Positions 49,385 through 57,687 of a stretch of 64,000 bases of DNA are shown here, in pieces. The position numbers and the translations under genes were made by a program. Within the stretch, counting starts at the first letter, position 1; the number at the start of each line of letters is the position of its first letter. Source of the stretch: Arthrobacter sp. CJ23 (lineage in GTDB: Bacteria; Actinomycetota; Actinomycetes; Actinomycetales; Micrococcaceae); the NCBI RefSeq assembly GCF_024741795.1, contig NZ_CP102950.1:1054001-1118000 (forward strand), written 5' to 3'. A model generated the notes under the pieces. The model had not been told where the DNA came from. It worked only from the letters and a program-made list of their open reading frames with translations, and made no database searches.

Positions 49385-51130
49385 TCAGGTGTGGAAGTAG
49401 TGGTTTTGGCGGGGTTGTTGGCGGGGGTCGATGTGGGGCGGCGGGATGAACCAGGGCGCGCCGTTCCGTGGTTCGATGTGCCAGTTTTCCTTGTGGATCA
49501 GATGGTGGTGGTGGCTGCACAGGAGGGTGCCGTTGTGCGTGCTGGTGGGCCCGCCGTGTGACCAGTAGCTGATGTGGTGGGCTTCGCACCAGGGGGCGGG
49601 GATGGTGCAGCCGGGGAAGGCGCAGCCCTTGTCGCGGGCGGTGATGGCCTTGCGGATGTGGGGTGGGAAGATGCGGGAGGCGCGGCCGATGTCCAGGACC
49701 TGGCCTGCGCCGCCGAGGACGAGGGGGATGATGTCGGCGTCGCAGGCGAGTTGGCGGATGCTCCGGGCCGTGGCGGGGCCGGAGAACGCGAACGATCCCG
49801 TGCCCGTGACAGCACCCGGGCCGGCGCTGGTGCCGGTGACGGTCCCCGCACCGGGGCCAATCCTTGTGCCGGTACCCGTGCCGCTGTTTCTCTTCCTGCC
49901 TCTGTCCGTTTTGCTTCCGCCTCGGCGCGGGCCGGGGCCCGCTGAGAGGGGATCTCCGGTTCCGGCGTCCTCCGATGCGGTGCGGTGGTCCCGGAGTTCG
50001 GCCAGCAGGGTTTGGTAGTCGATGGTGACGAGGATTTGGGGGCGCAGTCCTCCCGTGGCCGGGAGGGTGCCGGTGGCGAGGGCGAGTTTGCAGGCGCCGA
50101 CCAGGCCGTCGAGCAGTTTCTGGGCCCGGGAACGCCGGTCCAACGGGTACTGGCCGTCTGTCGGGTCGCTGCCGTCCGCGTCCCTGGCTGCCTCGTCACT
50201 GCTTGCCGCATCGCCCGTATCCGTCTGGCCGGTACCGGTGCCGGTGCGCGTGCGGGGGTTGGTGGCGGTGTTCATGACTGTGAGCAGCTGTTCGAACTGG
50301 TCCGTGGTGGCGAAGATTTCGAGGTGCTGGAGGCCGTGGCGTGGCTTGCGGAGGAACGCGCCTTGGCTGTGGCGGAGTTGTTCTTCGCTGGGTTCGGTGC
50401 CGTCCTGGTTGAGGGCCTCGGCCCAGCGGCGGCTGATGCGCGCCAGGAAGTCGGGGTCGTTCTCTGCTGCGGTGACCGTGAGGGCGTGTTCCATGCGGGC
50501 TGCCATGTCCGGGCTGGTGTAGGGCCGGACATGCTCCAGGGCCATGGTGATGGTGGTGGCAGAGCGGGTGCAGATGCTGCCGCGGGCCAGGGTCGCGGCG
50601 AGTTCCTCGCGGCGGGGCGGCATGGGCTGGCCGGCGAGCCCATGCCGGGGTAGGACCTCGGCGGCGAGGGCGAGCCGGCGGCGGGCTTCGGCGGCGCTGA
50701 TCCGCAGCAGGGAGCGCAGGTACTCGCCGGTGTTCCGGAATTCCTGCGCGAACTCCCGCGCCGCCTCCGCGGCTCCGGACTCTGCATTGGAGGCCGCCGG
50801 ATCCGTGGCCCTTCCGGTGCTCCCCTGGGTACTCCACCCGGTGGTCCAGCCAGTGCCCCGGCTGGCTGCCGTGGCAGGGGCCTCGGAGCAGGCGCGGTCC
50901 AGCTGCCCGGCCGCGACGATCTGCAGGTAGCCCAGCGTCCGGGAGAGCTCTTCCAACCTGGAGGCGAAGGAGACGGATTCCACCGGGTCGAGGCGGGCGA
51001 CGTCGTCGGCTGCGGTGTCCGCCATGGCTTGCAGCTCTCCGAGCATGCCGTCCAGCACGCCGCCCGGCACGGTGGAAGCGGCGCCGGGCCCGCTGGCCTG
51101 GCGGCTGCTGAGCTGCACAAGTGCTTCCAT
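49385..51130 (-). CDS. DUF222 / HNH endonuclease-domain protein
   Basis: A 581-residue member of the 13E12-like repeat family, abundant in Mycobacterium and Arthrobacter. The DUF222 region covers about residues 20-400. A low-complexity Gly/Thr-rich linker (TGTGTRIGPGAGTVTGTSAG and an earlier RTRTGTGTGQTDTG) interrupts it. The HNH site is C-terminal: KGCAFPGCTIPAPWCEAHHI near 500, then HGGPTSTHNGTLLCSHHHHL. Function is unproven; the family has features of mobile or selfish endonuclease genes. The repeats in the linker are prone to slippage. Confidence 0.88.
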   Translation of the reverse strand: MEALVQLSSRQASGPGAASTVPGGVLDGMLGELQAMADTAADDVARLDPVESVSFASRLEELSRTLGYLQIVAAGQLDRACSEAPATAASRGTGWTTGWSTQGSTGRATDPAASNAESGAAEAAREFAQEFRNTGEYLRSLLRISAAEARRRLALAAEVLPRHGLAGQPMPPRREELAATLARGSICTRSATTITMALEHVRPYTSPDMAARMEHALTVTAAENDPDFLARISRRWAEALNQDGTEPSEEQLRHSQGAFLRKPRHGLQHLEIFATTDQFEQLLTVMNTATNPRTRTGTGTGQTDTGDAASSDEAARDADGSDPTDGQYPLDRRSRAQKLLDGLVGACKLALATGTLPATGGLRPQILVTIDYQTLLAELRDHRTASEDAGTGDPLSAGPGPRRGGSKTDRGRKRNSGTGTGTRIGPGAGTVTGTSAGPGAVTGTGSFAFSGPATARSIRQLACDADIIPLVLGGAGQVLDIGRASRIFPPHIRKAITARDKGCAFPGCTIPAPWCEAHHISYWSHGGPTSTHNGTLLCSHHHHLIHKENWHIEPRNGAPWFIPPPHIDPRQQPRQNHYFHT

Positions 51131-51696
51131 GACTCAACTCTCCCAGTGGGGTCCGACAATATAGCGAGGGTCCCCGAATCGGGGTGGTCCCCCACGGCGT
51201 GACCCCGAGCACGATCACGGCCAATTTCACGCACGACGCCGACGCCCGGCTTCCTTCCGACAGGGACCCGGGCGTACGGGCTAACGGGCTGACCGTGTCG
51301 CCTCTGTCACGGACAACGAAGCTGCCACCTCTTGGCCTTTCCAGCTGCCCTTTTCGAAATCAGGTGCCACCTTTAGAGTCCCTGCAAGGGTAGACACTTG
51401 CGGGCAGCTTGGCGCCAGGTGCGTCGCTGTTGCGCACGATTGTTTGGAGCGCACGGTTCGCCTGCCAGCAGGTCGAATGGGTGATTTTTGTGCAGGTTGC
51501 CATCGGGCGAACCCTTCTTGGAAGAGTACGTGCGTGGCTCATATCCACACTTGGTAGCCCGCTCATAGCGGCGACCCAAGATTCACCTGAAGGTGTCGTC
51601 CAGGAACAAGCTATCGGAGCCAAAGTCTTGGTGCAATGGTGGTGAGTGTGTGGCACCATCCCAACCCGACTACCGCCGTCGGGCGCGAAGGGGCGA
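51131..51696. other. 566-bp region without a supported gene; possible IS remnant
   Basis: The left part holds the second hairpin repeat (51226-51301). Next, from TGTCACGG near 51305, three related decamers occur: GCTGCCACC at 51321, AGCTGCCC at 51343 and AGGTGCCACC at 51362. Stacked short repeats next to a terminus recall the ends of IS21-family elements. The remaining DNA to 51696 is lower in GC; small frames there (a 68-codon minus frame ending at 51373) look like no family I know. I call no gene. Confidence 0.3.
51226..51301. repeat. Hairpin repeat, copy 2
   Basis: The partner of 48401-48482, in the same orientation. It shares CACGCACGACGC, the GCCCGG/CCCGGGC stem with the CTTCCTTCCGACAGGGA loop region, and a distal TAACGGG...TGTCGC part. 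The stem is less perfect here. The two copies bracket the kinase and DUF222 genes. Confidence 0.7.
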
Positions 51697-52095
51697 CTAC
51701 GCTCGGTTCCCCTGTTGAGCAGTAACCCCACCACCAGAGGCAGGTTCCTTCTGCCACGGCCAGCGACCGGTGATTTCCAGTTCCAGGGAGAAGCTGAGGA
51801 AGGTCCGGATGGCCACGATGATGGCGAGCACGCCCACGCTTTCGAAGGTGGGGGTGACGGCCACGGTGCGGATGATGTCGGCGGCCACCAGGAGTTCGAG
51901 GCCGAGCAGGATGGAGCGTCCCAGCAACTGGCGGTAGGCGCGGTAGACCGAGAGTTCTCCCAGGCCGGCGGCGCGCTTGGGCCGGTAGCCACGCAGCGCC
52001 ATCGGAATCGACACCAGCGCCCCGAGCACCATCACGGCCACCCCGGCAAAGTCCATGTACCTGCCGACCGTCTCAATGATGTGCTGGAAATCCAT
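51697..52095 (-). CDS. DUF1622-type small membrane protein
   Basis: A 132-residue protein from ATG 52095 (GGGGAGGACC upstream is a good ribosome site). Three hydrophobic stretches: FAGVAVMVLGALVSIPMAL near 17, SILLGLELLVAADIIRTVAV near 61 and VGVLAIIVAIRTFLSFSLELE near 87. The last two match the DUF1622 family (G-L-E-x-L-V-A-A-D-I-I-R-T). Function is unknown. It ends in a Trp/Lys/Gln-rich tail. Confidence 0.8.
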   Translation of the reverse strand: MDFQHIIETVGRYMDFAGVAVMVLGALVSIPMALRGYRPKRAAGLGELSVYRAYRQLLGRSILLGLELLVAADIIRTVAVTPTFESVGVLAIIVAIRTFLSFSLELEITGRWPWQKEPASGGGVTAQQGNRA

Positions 52096-52235
52096 GGTCC
52101 TCCCCAATCCTGCCGGCCCCCAACCCTGCAGCGCCGCCTGAACCTCCACCGTCTCACGAGAAAGGGTGTGGAGCACGGATTCCGTACTCCACACCCTTTG
52201 AATGTAATCAGGGAACTGCCGCCGCAGTTCCGCCG

Positions 52236-53159
52236 CTACGGCGCGGGGATCGGGAAGAAGACCCGCGGATCCTGGAGCAGCGCCGGGTAGTCGAACTCGG
52301 AACGGTCCATGATCCTGGTGACCTCGAAGTCGCGGCCGAAGCGGCCGTCGTCGAGCGTGATGGGCCGGCCCTGGATCTTGCCCAGCGCAAAGCGGGCGCC
52401 GCCGTCGATCGGGACGAGGACCGTGGTGTTGCCGGGGAGGGTGCGGAAGGCCTCGTCCTGGCGCTGGCGGTTGCGGGTGGGCTTCTTCACCAGCTTCTTG
52501 GGGGCCTTGCGGGCACCCTTGGCGGCCGGGCGCCGGTGCTTTTCCTCGGCGTAGACGAATTCGTAGTTGTCGGCCGTGGCATCGGAGTCGCCGGAAGCGG
52601 CAGGCTTGGCCTTGCCGGGTGCGGGCATGCCAACCTTGTCGATCTTTTCGGGCTCGACGTCGCCCACCGGGGCGCGCAGGACCCACACGAAATCGTCCTG
52701 GGGGTCCTCGGGCACGAATTCGTGGTGGGGCTCGGGCCACAGGAATTCCAGGTCCGTGGGGGTGCCGGCGAAGGCCTCCCCGTAGAACTGCGGGTCCTTC
52801 TGGAGCAGCTTGGAGCGCTGGCTCAGGTGGAAGTCCGGGTCTCCCAGCCACGGCGGCATGGGGATCTTGTCCGCGTAGTCCGGGTGCGCGGCCTGCGGAG
52901 CGAACTCCTTGATGCTCTCCCGGGTGTTGTCCGGGTTGCCGCGGGCGATCCACTCGTCGGCCATGGCCAGGGCGTACATGGTGAGCGCGGGGACGTAGCC
53001 CATCCACATGCGGATGACGGGGTGCGACTGCCGGCCGTACTCCGGGATCACCAGCGCACGAAGTGTCTGCAGCGCTTCGACGCGCTGCTTGCCGAGCCTG
53101 GTGGTGTCCAGGGCGGCGGCGCTTTGCTGGAAATCGGGGTATGGGAGGTAAGTCTGCAT
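52236..53159 (-). CDS. MSMEG_6728-family protein (pyrimidine-dimer glycosylase-like N-terminus)
   Basis: A 307-residue protein. The start MQTYLPYPDFQQSAAALDTTRLGKQRVEALQ is characteristic of the MSMEG_6728 family, whose first 130 residues resemble the DUF/T4-endonuclease-V-like group (R-L-G-K-Q-R, HPVIRMWMGY). After a Lys/Ala-rich linker (about 210-235) the C-terminal strand-rich piece has NTTVLVPIDGGARFALGKIQG. Function is unproven; a role in DNA damage handling is suggested by the N-terminal similarity only. It is divergent from the adenine deaminase. Confidence 0.75.
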   Translation of the reverse strand: MQTYLPYPDFQQSAAALDTTRLGKQRVEALQTLRALVIPEYGRQSHPVIRMWMGYVPALTMYALAMADEWIARGNPDNTRESIKEFAPQAAHPDYADKIPMPPWLGDPDFHLSQRSKLLQKDPQFYGEAFAGTPTDLEFLWPEPHHEFVPEDPQDDFVWVLRAPVGDVEPEKIDKVGMPAPGKAKPAASGDSDATADNYEFVYAEEKHRRPAAKGARKAPKKLVKKPTRNRQRQDEAFRTLPGNTTVLVPIDGGARFALGKIQGRPITLDDGRFGRDFEVTRIMDRSEFDYPALLQDPRVFFPIPAP

Positions 53160-53282
53160 CCTCTCAGTCTGACGCCCCGCGCGCCGTGTGCCAATTGCGT
53201 TGCCCGCCTGCGGGTGGAGACTTCCCCCACAGCCGGCTTGGATCTCCTCAAACACGGCCGTATTTGGTCCTACGCTGGACGG

Positions 53283-54305
53283 GTGGAAACTTTTGGCGAA
53301 ACGACGACGACGGCGGCACCCCCGGTTGCCGAACTGCACCTGCACATTGAGGGGACGCTTCAGCCCGAGCTGATTTTCGCTCTTGCCGAGCGAAACGGGA
53401 TTGAGCTGCCCTACGCGGACCTGGACGAGCTGCGGGCCAAGTACGAGTTCACGGACCTGCAGTCGTTCCTGGACCTGTACTACGCCAACATGGCCGTGCT
53501 CCGGACTGAGGAGGACTTCGCGGACATGACCCGGGCGTACCTGGCCCGGGCAGCCGCCGGCGGGGTGCACCATGTGGAGGTCATGATGGACCCGCAGGCG
53601 CACGTCTCGCGCGGGGTCGCGTTGGAGACCTGCGTGAACGGCGTCGCTTCCGCGCTCGCGACGTCGGTGGAGGAGTTCGGCGTTTCGACGCTCCTGATTG
53701 CCGCATTCCTGCGGGATCTGTCCGAGGAGTCCGCGCTGGAGGTCCTGGAGCAGCTGATCGCCATGAAGGCCCCGATCGCGGGGATCGGGCTCGACTCGGC
53801 CGAGGTGGGCAATCCGCCGTCGAAGTTCGAGCGCCTGTACCGCCGTGCGGCCGAGGCCGGGCTGCGCCGGATCGCGCACGCGGGCGAGGAAGGCCCGGCC
53901 GCCTACATCACCGAGGCGCTGGACCTCCTTGGTGCGGAACGCATCGACCACGGCATCCGCTGCATGGAGGACCCCGCCGTGGTGGAACGGCTGGTGGCGG
54001 AGCAGGTGCCGCTGACCGTGTGCCCGCTGTCCAATGTGCGGCTGCGCGCCGTGGACACCCTGGCCGATCACCCGCTGCCGGCCATGCTGGCCGCCGGGCT
54101 CAACGTCAGCGTCAACTCGGACGACCCCGCGTACTTCGGCGGCTACGTGGACGACAACTTCGAGCAGCTCCTGGCCGTGCATGGCTTCTCCGTGGCTGAG
54201 CAGGCCACGCTCGCGGCCAACTCGATCCGGTCCTCGTTCGCCGACGAGGCGCGGAAGGCTGAGTTGCTGGTGGCTGTGGAGGAGTGGGCGAGGGGGTCAC
54301 TCTAG
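53283..54305 (+). CDS. Adenine deaminase (adenosine-deaminase-like family)
   Basis: A 340-residue metal-dependent deaminase. GTG 53283 is preceded at six bases by TACGCT, so the mRNA is probably leaderless. Metal and catalytic motifs are ELHLHIEGTLQPELIF near residue 17, GLDSAEVGNPPSKFERLYRRA near 170, RIAHAGEEGP near 197, ERIDHGIRCMED near 220 and NSDDPAYFGGY near 278. The N-P-P-S-K-F segment and H-I-E-G-T-L (rather than H-x-D-G) are marks of the Aah1-type adenine deaminases, shown for similar proteins previously called adenosine deaminases in Streptomyces and Pseudomonas. It makes hypoxanthine from adenine in purine salvage. Confidence 0.88.
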   Translation: METFGETTTTAAPPVAELHLHIEGTLQPELIFALAERNGIELPYADLDELRAKYEFTDLQSFLDLYYANMAVLRTEEDFADMTRAYLARAAAGGVHHVEVMMDPQAHVSRGVALETCVNGVASALATSVEEFGVSTLLIAAFLRDLSEESALEVLEQLIAMKAPIAGIGLDSAEVGNPPSKFERLYRRAAEAGLRRIAHAGEEGPAAYITEALDLLGAERIDHGIRCMEDPAVVERLVAEQVPLTVCPLSNVRLRAVDTLADHPLPAMLAAGLNVSVNSDDPAYFGGYVDDNFEQLLAVHGFSVAEQATLAANSIRSSFADEARKAELLVAVEEWARGSL

Positions 54306-54494
54306 AACGGCTGTCATGAAGCCAAAACCTGGGAGAGGCACCTGGGCAAGTCGGATTCAGTGTCGGGCTTCCCTCGTGGACGTCTAGGTTATCGACGACC
54401 GGCAGTTGCCAGTAGCCTTTCAAAAGACTGGAAAGCTAGATGTTCGCAGAGCCTTGAGGCTTCGGTCGGATGTCAACAGGCGAATTGGGGACCA

Positions 54495-56108
54495 ATGGAA
54501 TTGCTCTATGTAACTGAGTTTGAAACTACTTGCGAGTTGCCTGAAATCACTGAGGACCTCTACCAGCATGTCCTTGGTGCACTAGAAAAGTGGCTCAACA
54601 ATGGTGGACAAGGTCCTGCGGTTGCTGACTTCGCTGTTGATGGAAGTCTGGAAATCGCTGCGCATGAGTCCTGGGGCCGAAGGAATCCGGACAGATTTCT
54701 GACGTGGGAGGCACTGGCCGCTGGCGAAAGTCGAGCATTGAGGCTGCAAATTGTTCAAGCACTTGAAACGGGTGCCGAAGCCTCATTGGTTACGCGCTGT
54801 ACTGTCTCGAGTGTGCCCTCAGGTGTGTTGGTCCGAATCAGTTTGGCACGCGAAGAGTCTTCCGGACGATTGTCGCCTTTGGCAGCAACCTCGATATTCC
54901 AGCCGGGTCTTGTGCGGATCTTGCTTGACGATCCGCAGATTATTGTGCGGTCATCAGGGCAGCGCCTCGACTCGAGGTACTTGCAGGTACGGACTCCTGA
55001 TGACGTCGTTGTTTGGTCAGAGGCTCTTCAAGACCGGAAGCGCCTTCCGATTATTCTCGTCCATCCGCGGAGTGATGAGACTTGGACGTTGGCGGCGACA
55101 CTGGCAAGGAAATTGATCGGCCTTGCGCGAGTCGCAACTGTCAACTTCCGCACGGCACAATCATTGCGCGCCCTGAACCCCAGCGTGGCAGTGCCATTTG
55201 GTGGTGCCCTGCTGATTTGGTCGGACTGCACGTTGAAGGGACCAGCATGGACACAGAATGTCATTGACAGCCGGACCGCCCCGGTAATTCTGCAAGAGGC
55301 CATGCGCCACTTGGCCGCGGTCTCAGCACTGGTCCGCGGGTCCGATGCTGGCTGGCGGAAGACGCGTGCCGCCGTGGACAAGATCGCCTCGGCAGAACTT
55401 GAGGGCAGACTAAATGTAGCCCGGTCCACTGGCAACAAGGCTGACGAGTTAGCTGCACTGAATGAAACGATCAAGAAGTTGCAGGCTGACGTGGAGACGT
55501 GGCGTGGGCTGACGGAGGCCGAAGAGCTTCGTGCCAACAGCCTTGAGCAAGACGCAGAATCTGCTCGAAGGTATCAGGAGGAGGCCAGTTACTGGCGGGA
55601 GCAGTACACGTCACTTGTCGCCGATGACTCAATTGAAGTGACGGATCCATGGACTGTCATTCCGATGCTCCTGTCAGGTGAGAATCCTTCTGATGTTTTC
55701 CGCGCAATTGAAGATGCTTCGGAAGGTCATATTGCTTTCACTGCTGCAGCTATGTCTTCTTGGCGCAGTATCGACTATCCGGATCCCACCGACATGACAG
55801 ACAAGGTCGTTCGGCTAGCACGCGCAGCGCAGGACCTGTACACCGGCACTTCGGATGGTATGGGTCATCTCGACAAGTGGTTCAAGACCAACTTCGAGCT
55901 CAACGTCGCCATGAAAGACCAGACCATCTCTCAGGGTCGGAAGCTTCGATCGTTTGAGTTTGAAGGTGAGGTCTATTCACAAGAACCGCACGTGAAGGTT
56001 CGCGACGGTGTCAAGCCCAATGAGGTTGGACGGATCTATTTCGATCTGGACAAACCGAAGCAACGAATCGTCGTCAATCACGTCGGGCTAAAGCTGTATG
56101 GGATCTAG
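54495..56108 (+). CDS. Unrecognised 537-residue protein with coiled coil, GC-poor
   Basis: I do not recognise this gene. ATG 54495 was chosen because the upstream extension looks non-coding. The base composition is visibly AT-richer than both neighbours. Residues 1 to about 170 are mixed alpha/beta (ADFAVDGSLEIAAHESWGRR, VSSVPSGVLVRISLAREE). Around 200-280 is a segment RLPIILVHPRSDETWTLAAT then RVATVNFRTAQSLR and VPFGGALLIWSDC. Residues about 330-390 form a coiled coil (KADELAALNETIKKLQADVE). The C-terminus RIYFDLDKPKQRIVVNHVGLK has a short RelE/HigB-like strand pattern. Standing alone in a foreign-looking patch, it could be a single-gene defence protein, but this is only inference. Confidence 0.65.
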   Translation: MELLYVTEFETTCELPEITEDLYQHVLGALEKWLNNGGQGPAVADFAVDGSLEIAAHESWGRRNPDRFLTWEALAAGESRALRLQIVQALETGAEASLVTRCTVSSVPSGVLVRISLAREESSGRLSPLAATSIFQPGLVRILLDDPQIIVRSSGQRLDSRYLQVRTPDDVVVWSEALQDRKRLPIILVHPRSDETWTLAATLARKLIGLARVATVNFRTAQSLRALNPSVAVPFGGALLIWSDCTLKGPAWTQNVIDSRTAPVILQEAMRHLAAVSALVRGSDAGWRKTRAAVDKIASAELEGRLNVARSTGNKADELAALNETIKKLQADVETWRGLTEAEELRANSLEQDAESARRYQEEASYWREQYTSLVADDSIEVTDPWTVIPMLLSGENPSDVFRAIEDASEGHIAFTAAAMSSWRSIDYPDPTDMTDKVVRLARAAQDLYTGTSDGMGHLDKWFKTNFELNVAMKDQTISQGRKLRSFEFEGEVYSQEPHVKVRDGVKPNEVGRIYFDLDKPKQRIVVNHVGLKLYGI

Positions 56109-56294
56109 CGGTAATCGATCCTGTGTGGGCATCGACTACAGTCGAGCGGGCACCAATCCGAGACCCCACCATCGCTTCCCGCTCCTCACGAGTCATAGTT
56201 GGTCACGACACACGGTGTTAACCATTTCTAGTCGCGCAAATTAACATTTCGTTGGCAGACTGCTGAGGGAGGCATCACCTTTTGAAGGAGAACT

Positions 56295-57143
56295 ATGGGC
56301 GCGAACACCGCTGAGAACACCAACCTTCGGCTGCAGGCCGTACTCGAGATCCTGGCCGAGGGGGTGTGGTCCGGTGATTCGCTGAACGCGGGTGAGGTGC
56401 TGGCGCAGGCCATCGACCGGATCCCGTTCAACACCCACGAAGCCGAGCTGCTCAGCGGCGGGGTTCCCCGCGGCCACAAGACGCTCACCACCGCCTCGGC
56501 CAAGCTGGTCAAGGCCGGTTGGCTGGTCAAGGGCCGCTCGGGCTGGACCATCCCGGATGACGGCCTCCGCGCCACGGTCGCCTTCGCCAACGTGGATGCC
56601 TTCGCGGAAGCGCTCGACGCCGGCACTCCCGTGCCGTCCGACGTCGCCGTGCCGACGGCCCCGCCGAAGAAGGCCGCCGCACCCAAGCGCGCTGCCGCGC
56701 CGAAGAAGGCCGCCGCTGCCAAGACAGCCACTGCAAAGACGGCTGCTCCCAAGGCCGCTGCCGCCGCCAAGGCCGCACCGAAGAAGACGACCACCCGGAA
56801 GGCGCCTGCCAAGGCTGCCCCGGCTCCCGCCGTCGAGCTCTTGCCCCAGCCTGACGCCGTTGCGATCGCCGGCGACTTCAACGTCCTGCTGGGTGCCCCG
56901 GAGGACTGGGCGCCGCAGTATGACGAGGCCCAGATGGCGTTCGACGCCAAGGCCCAGCTGTGGACGCTGACCGCCGAGCTGCCGGCCGGTTTCTACACGT
57001 ACAAGATCGCGCTCAACCGCGCGTGGGACGAGAACTACGGTGCGTTCGGCGTGCTGGACGGTGCCAACCACGAGCTCCAGCACGGCGGCGGCAAGGTCAC
57101 CTTCACGTACAACCACGCCACGCGGGACATCGTCACCGCGTAG
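56295..57143 (+). CDS. Winged-helix / Lys-Ala-rich / X25-like domain fusion
   Basis: A 282-residue protein of unusual layout. GAAGGAG precedes the ATG at 56295. Residues 1-105 are a helical, winged-helix-like domain ([37 protein letters not shown]). Residues about 120-180 are a Lys/Ala/Pro repeat ([20 protein letters not shown]), like the DNA-binding tails of actinobacterial HupB or eukaryotic histone H1. Residues about 185-280 match the pullulanase-associated X25/CBM48-like beta domain: [38 protein letters not shown] and [11 protein letters not shown]. It may bind DNA at one end and alpha-glucan or another ligand at the other. No enzyme domain is present. Function is unknown. Confidence 0.8.
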   Translation: MGANTAENTNLRLQAVLEILAEGVWSGDSLNAGEVLAQAIDRIPFNTHEAELLSGGVPRGHKTLTTASAKLVKAGWLVKGRSGWTIPDDGLRATVAFANVDAFAEALDAGTPVPSDVAVPTAPPKKAAAPKRAAAPKKAAAAKTATAKTAAPKAAAAAKAAPKKTTTRKAPAKAAPAPAVELLPQPDAVAIAGDFNVLLGAPEDWAPQYDEAQMAFDAKAQLWTLTAELPAGFYTYKIALNRAWDENYGAFGVLDGANHELQHGGGKVTFTYNHATRDIVTA

Positions 57144-57149
57144 CCGTTT

Positions 57150-57197
57150 CTCCAAGTTTTCTCCAAGTCCAGATTTGGACTTGGAGAAAACTTGGAG
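57150..57197. terminator. Perfect 21-bp inverted repeat after the X25-fusion gene
   Basis: Arms 57150-57170 and 57177-57197 are exactly complementary around a six-base loop AGATTT. Each arm contains a repeated CTCCAAGT unit. It begins seven bases after the stop codon. It lacks a U-tract but is very stable as RNA, and could be a terminator or a REP-like element. Confidence 0.65.
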
Positions 57198-57256
57198 TCG
57201 AGCACGCCAGCGGTTCAAGGCAGCGCCAAGGCAGCCTCTCGGCATACCGTGGAAGC

Positions 57257-57574
57257 ATGGCCGAGTTCGCAGATTCAGACCCCGGTGAAGCCGTCCGCCT
57301 GACAGTACGGGTGCATGGCATGGTCCAAGGTGTCGGCTTCCGTTATTGGACCGCCCGGCGGGCCCAGGAACTGGCGCTGACCGGCACCGTCCGGAACGTC
57401 GACGACGGCTCGGTCGCTTTGGTTGCCGAGGGTCCGCGCGCTGTGGTGCAGGAGCTGCTGGATTGGCTCGAGTCACCCCGCGCACCCGGACGCGTGGCCC
57501 GCGTGGAGCACGCCCTGGAAGCCGCCACGGGCGAGTTTGGGGACTTCCAGATTGTCTCGATGCGGGGGTGGTAG
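57257..57574 (+). CDS. acyP: Acylphosphatase
   Basis: A 105-residue enzyme that hydrolyses acyl phosphates. The two signatures are present: the phosphate loop [13 protein letters not shown] near residue 19 (catalytic Arg) and [18 protein letters not shown] near 42 (catalytic Asn). [20 protein letters not shown] follows as the last helix. The ATG at 57257 is preceded at six bases by TACCGT, a leaderless promoter layout. The N-terminal extension of about 12 residues is not part of the usual fold. Confidence 0.92.
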   Translation: MAEFADSDPGEAVRLTVRVHGMVQGVGFRYWTARRAQELALTGTVRNVDDGSVALVAEGPRAVVQELLDWLESPRAPGRVARVEHALEAATGEFGDFQIVSMRGW

Positions 57575-57687
57575 CTGGCCGATCGTTATGACCACTAACG
57601 GTTCGGCGCCAATCACTTCGATGGAGGATCCCAAGGCACCAGACCGCGCCACACTTAAGGGACCGGTTTCGTCCCAAGGAGGGTGGC

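Noticed and set aside
51373..51645. Small frames on both strands between the hairpin repeat and the DUF1622 gene
   Set aside because: No ribosome site, no recognisable family and mutual overlap; treated as non-coding.
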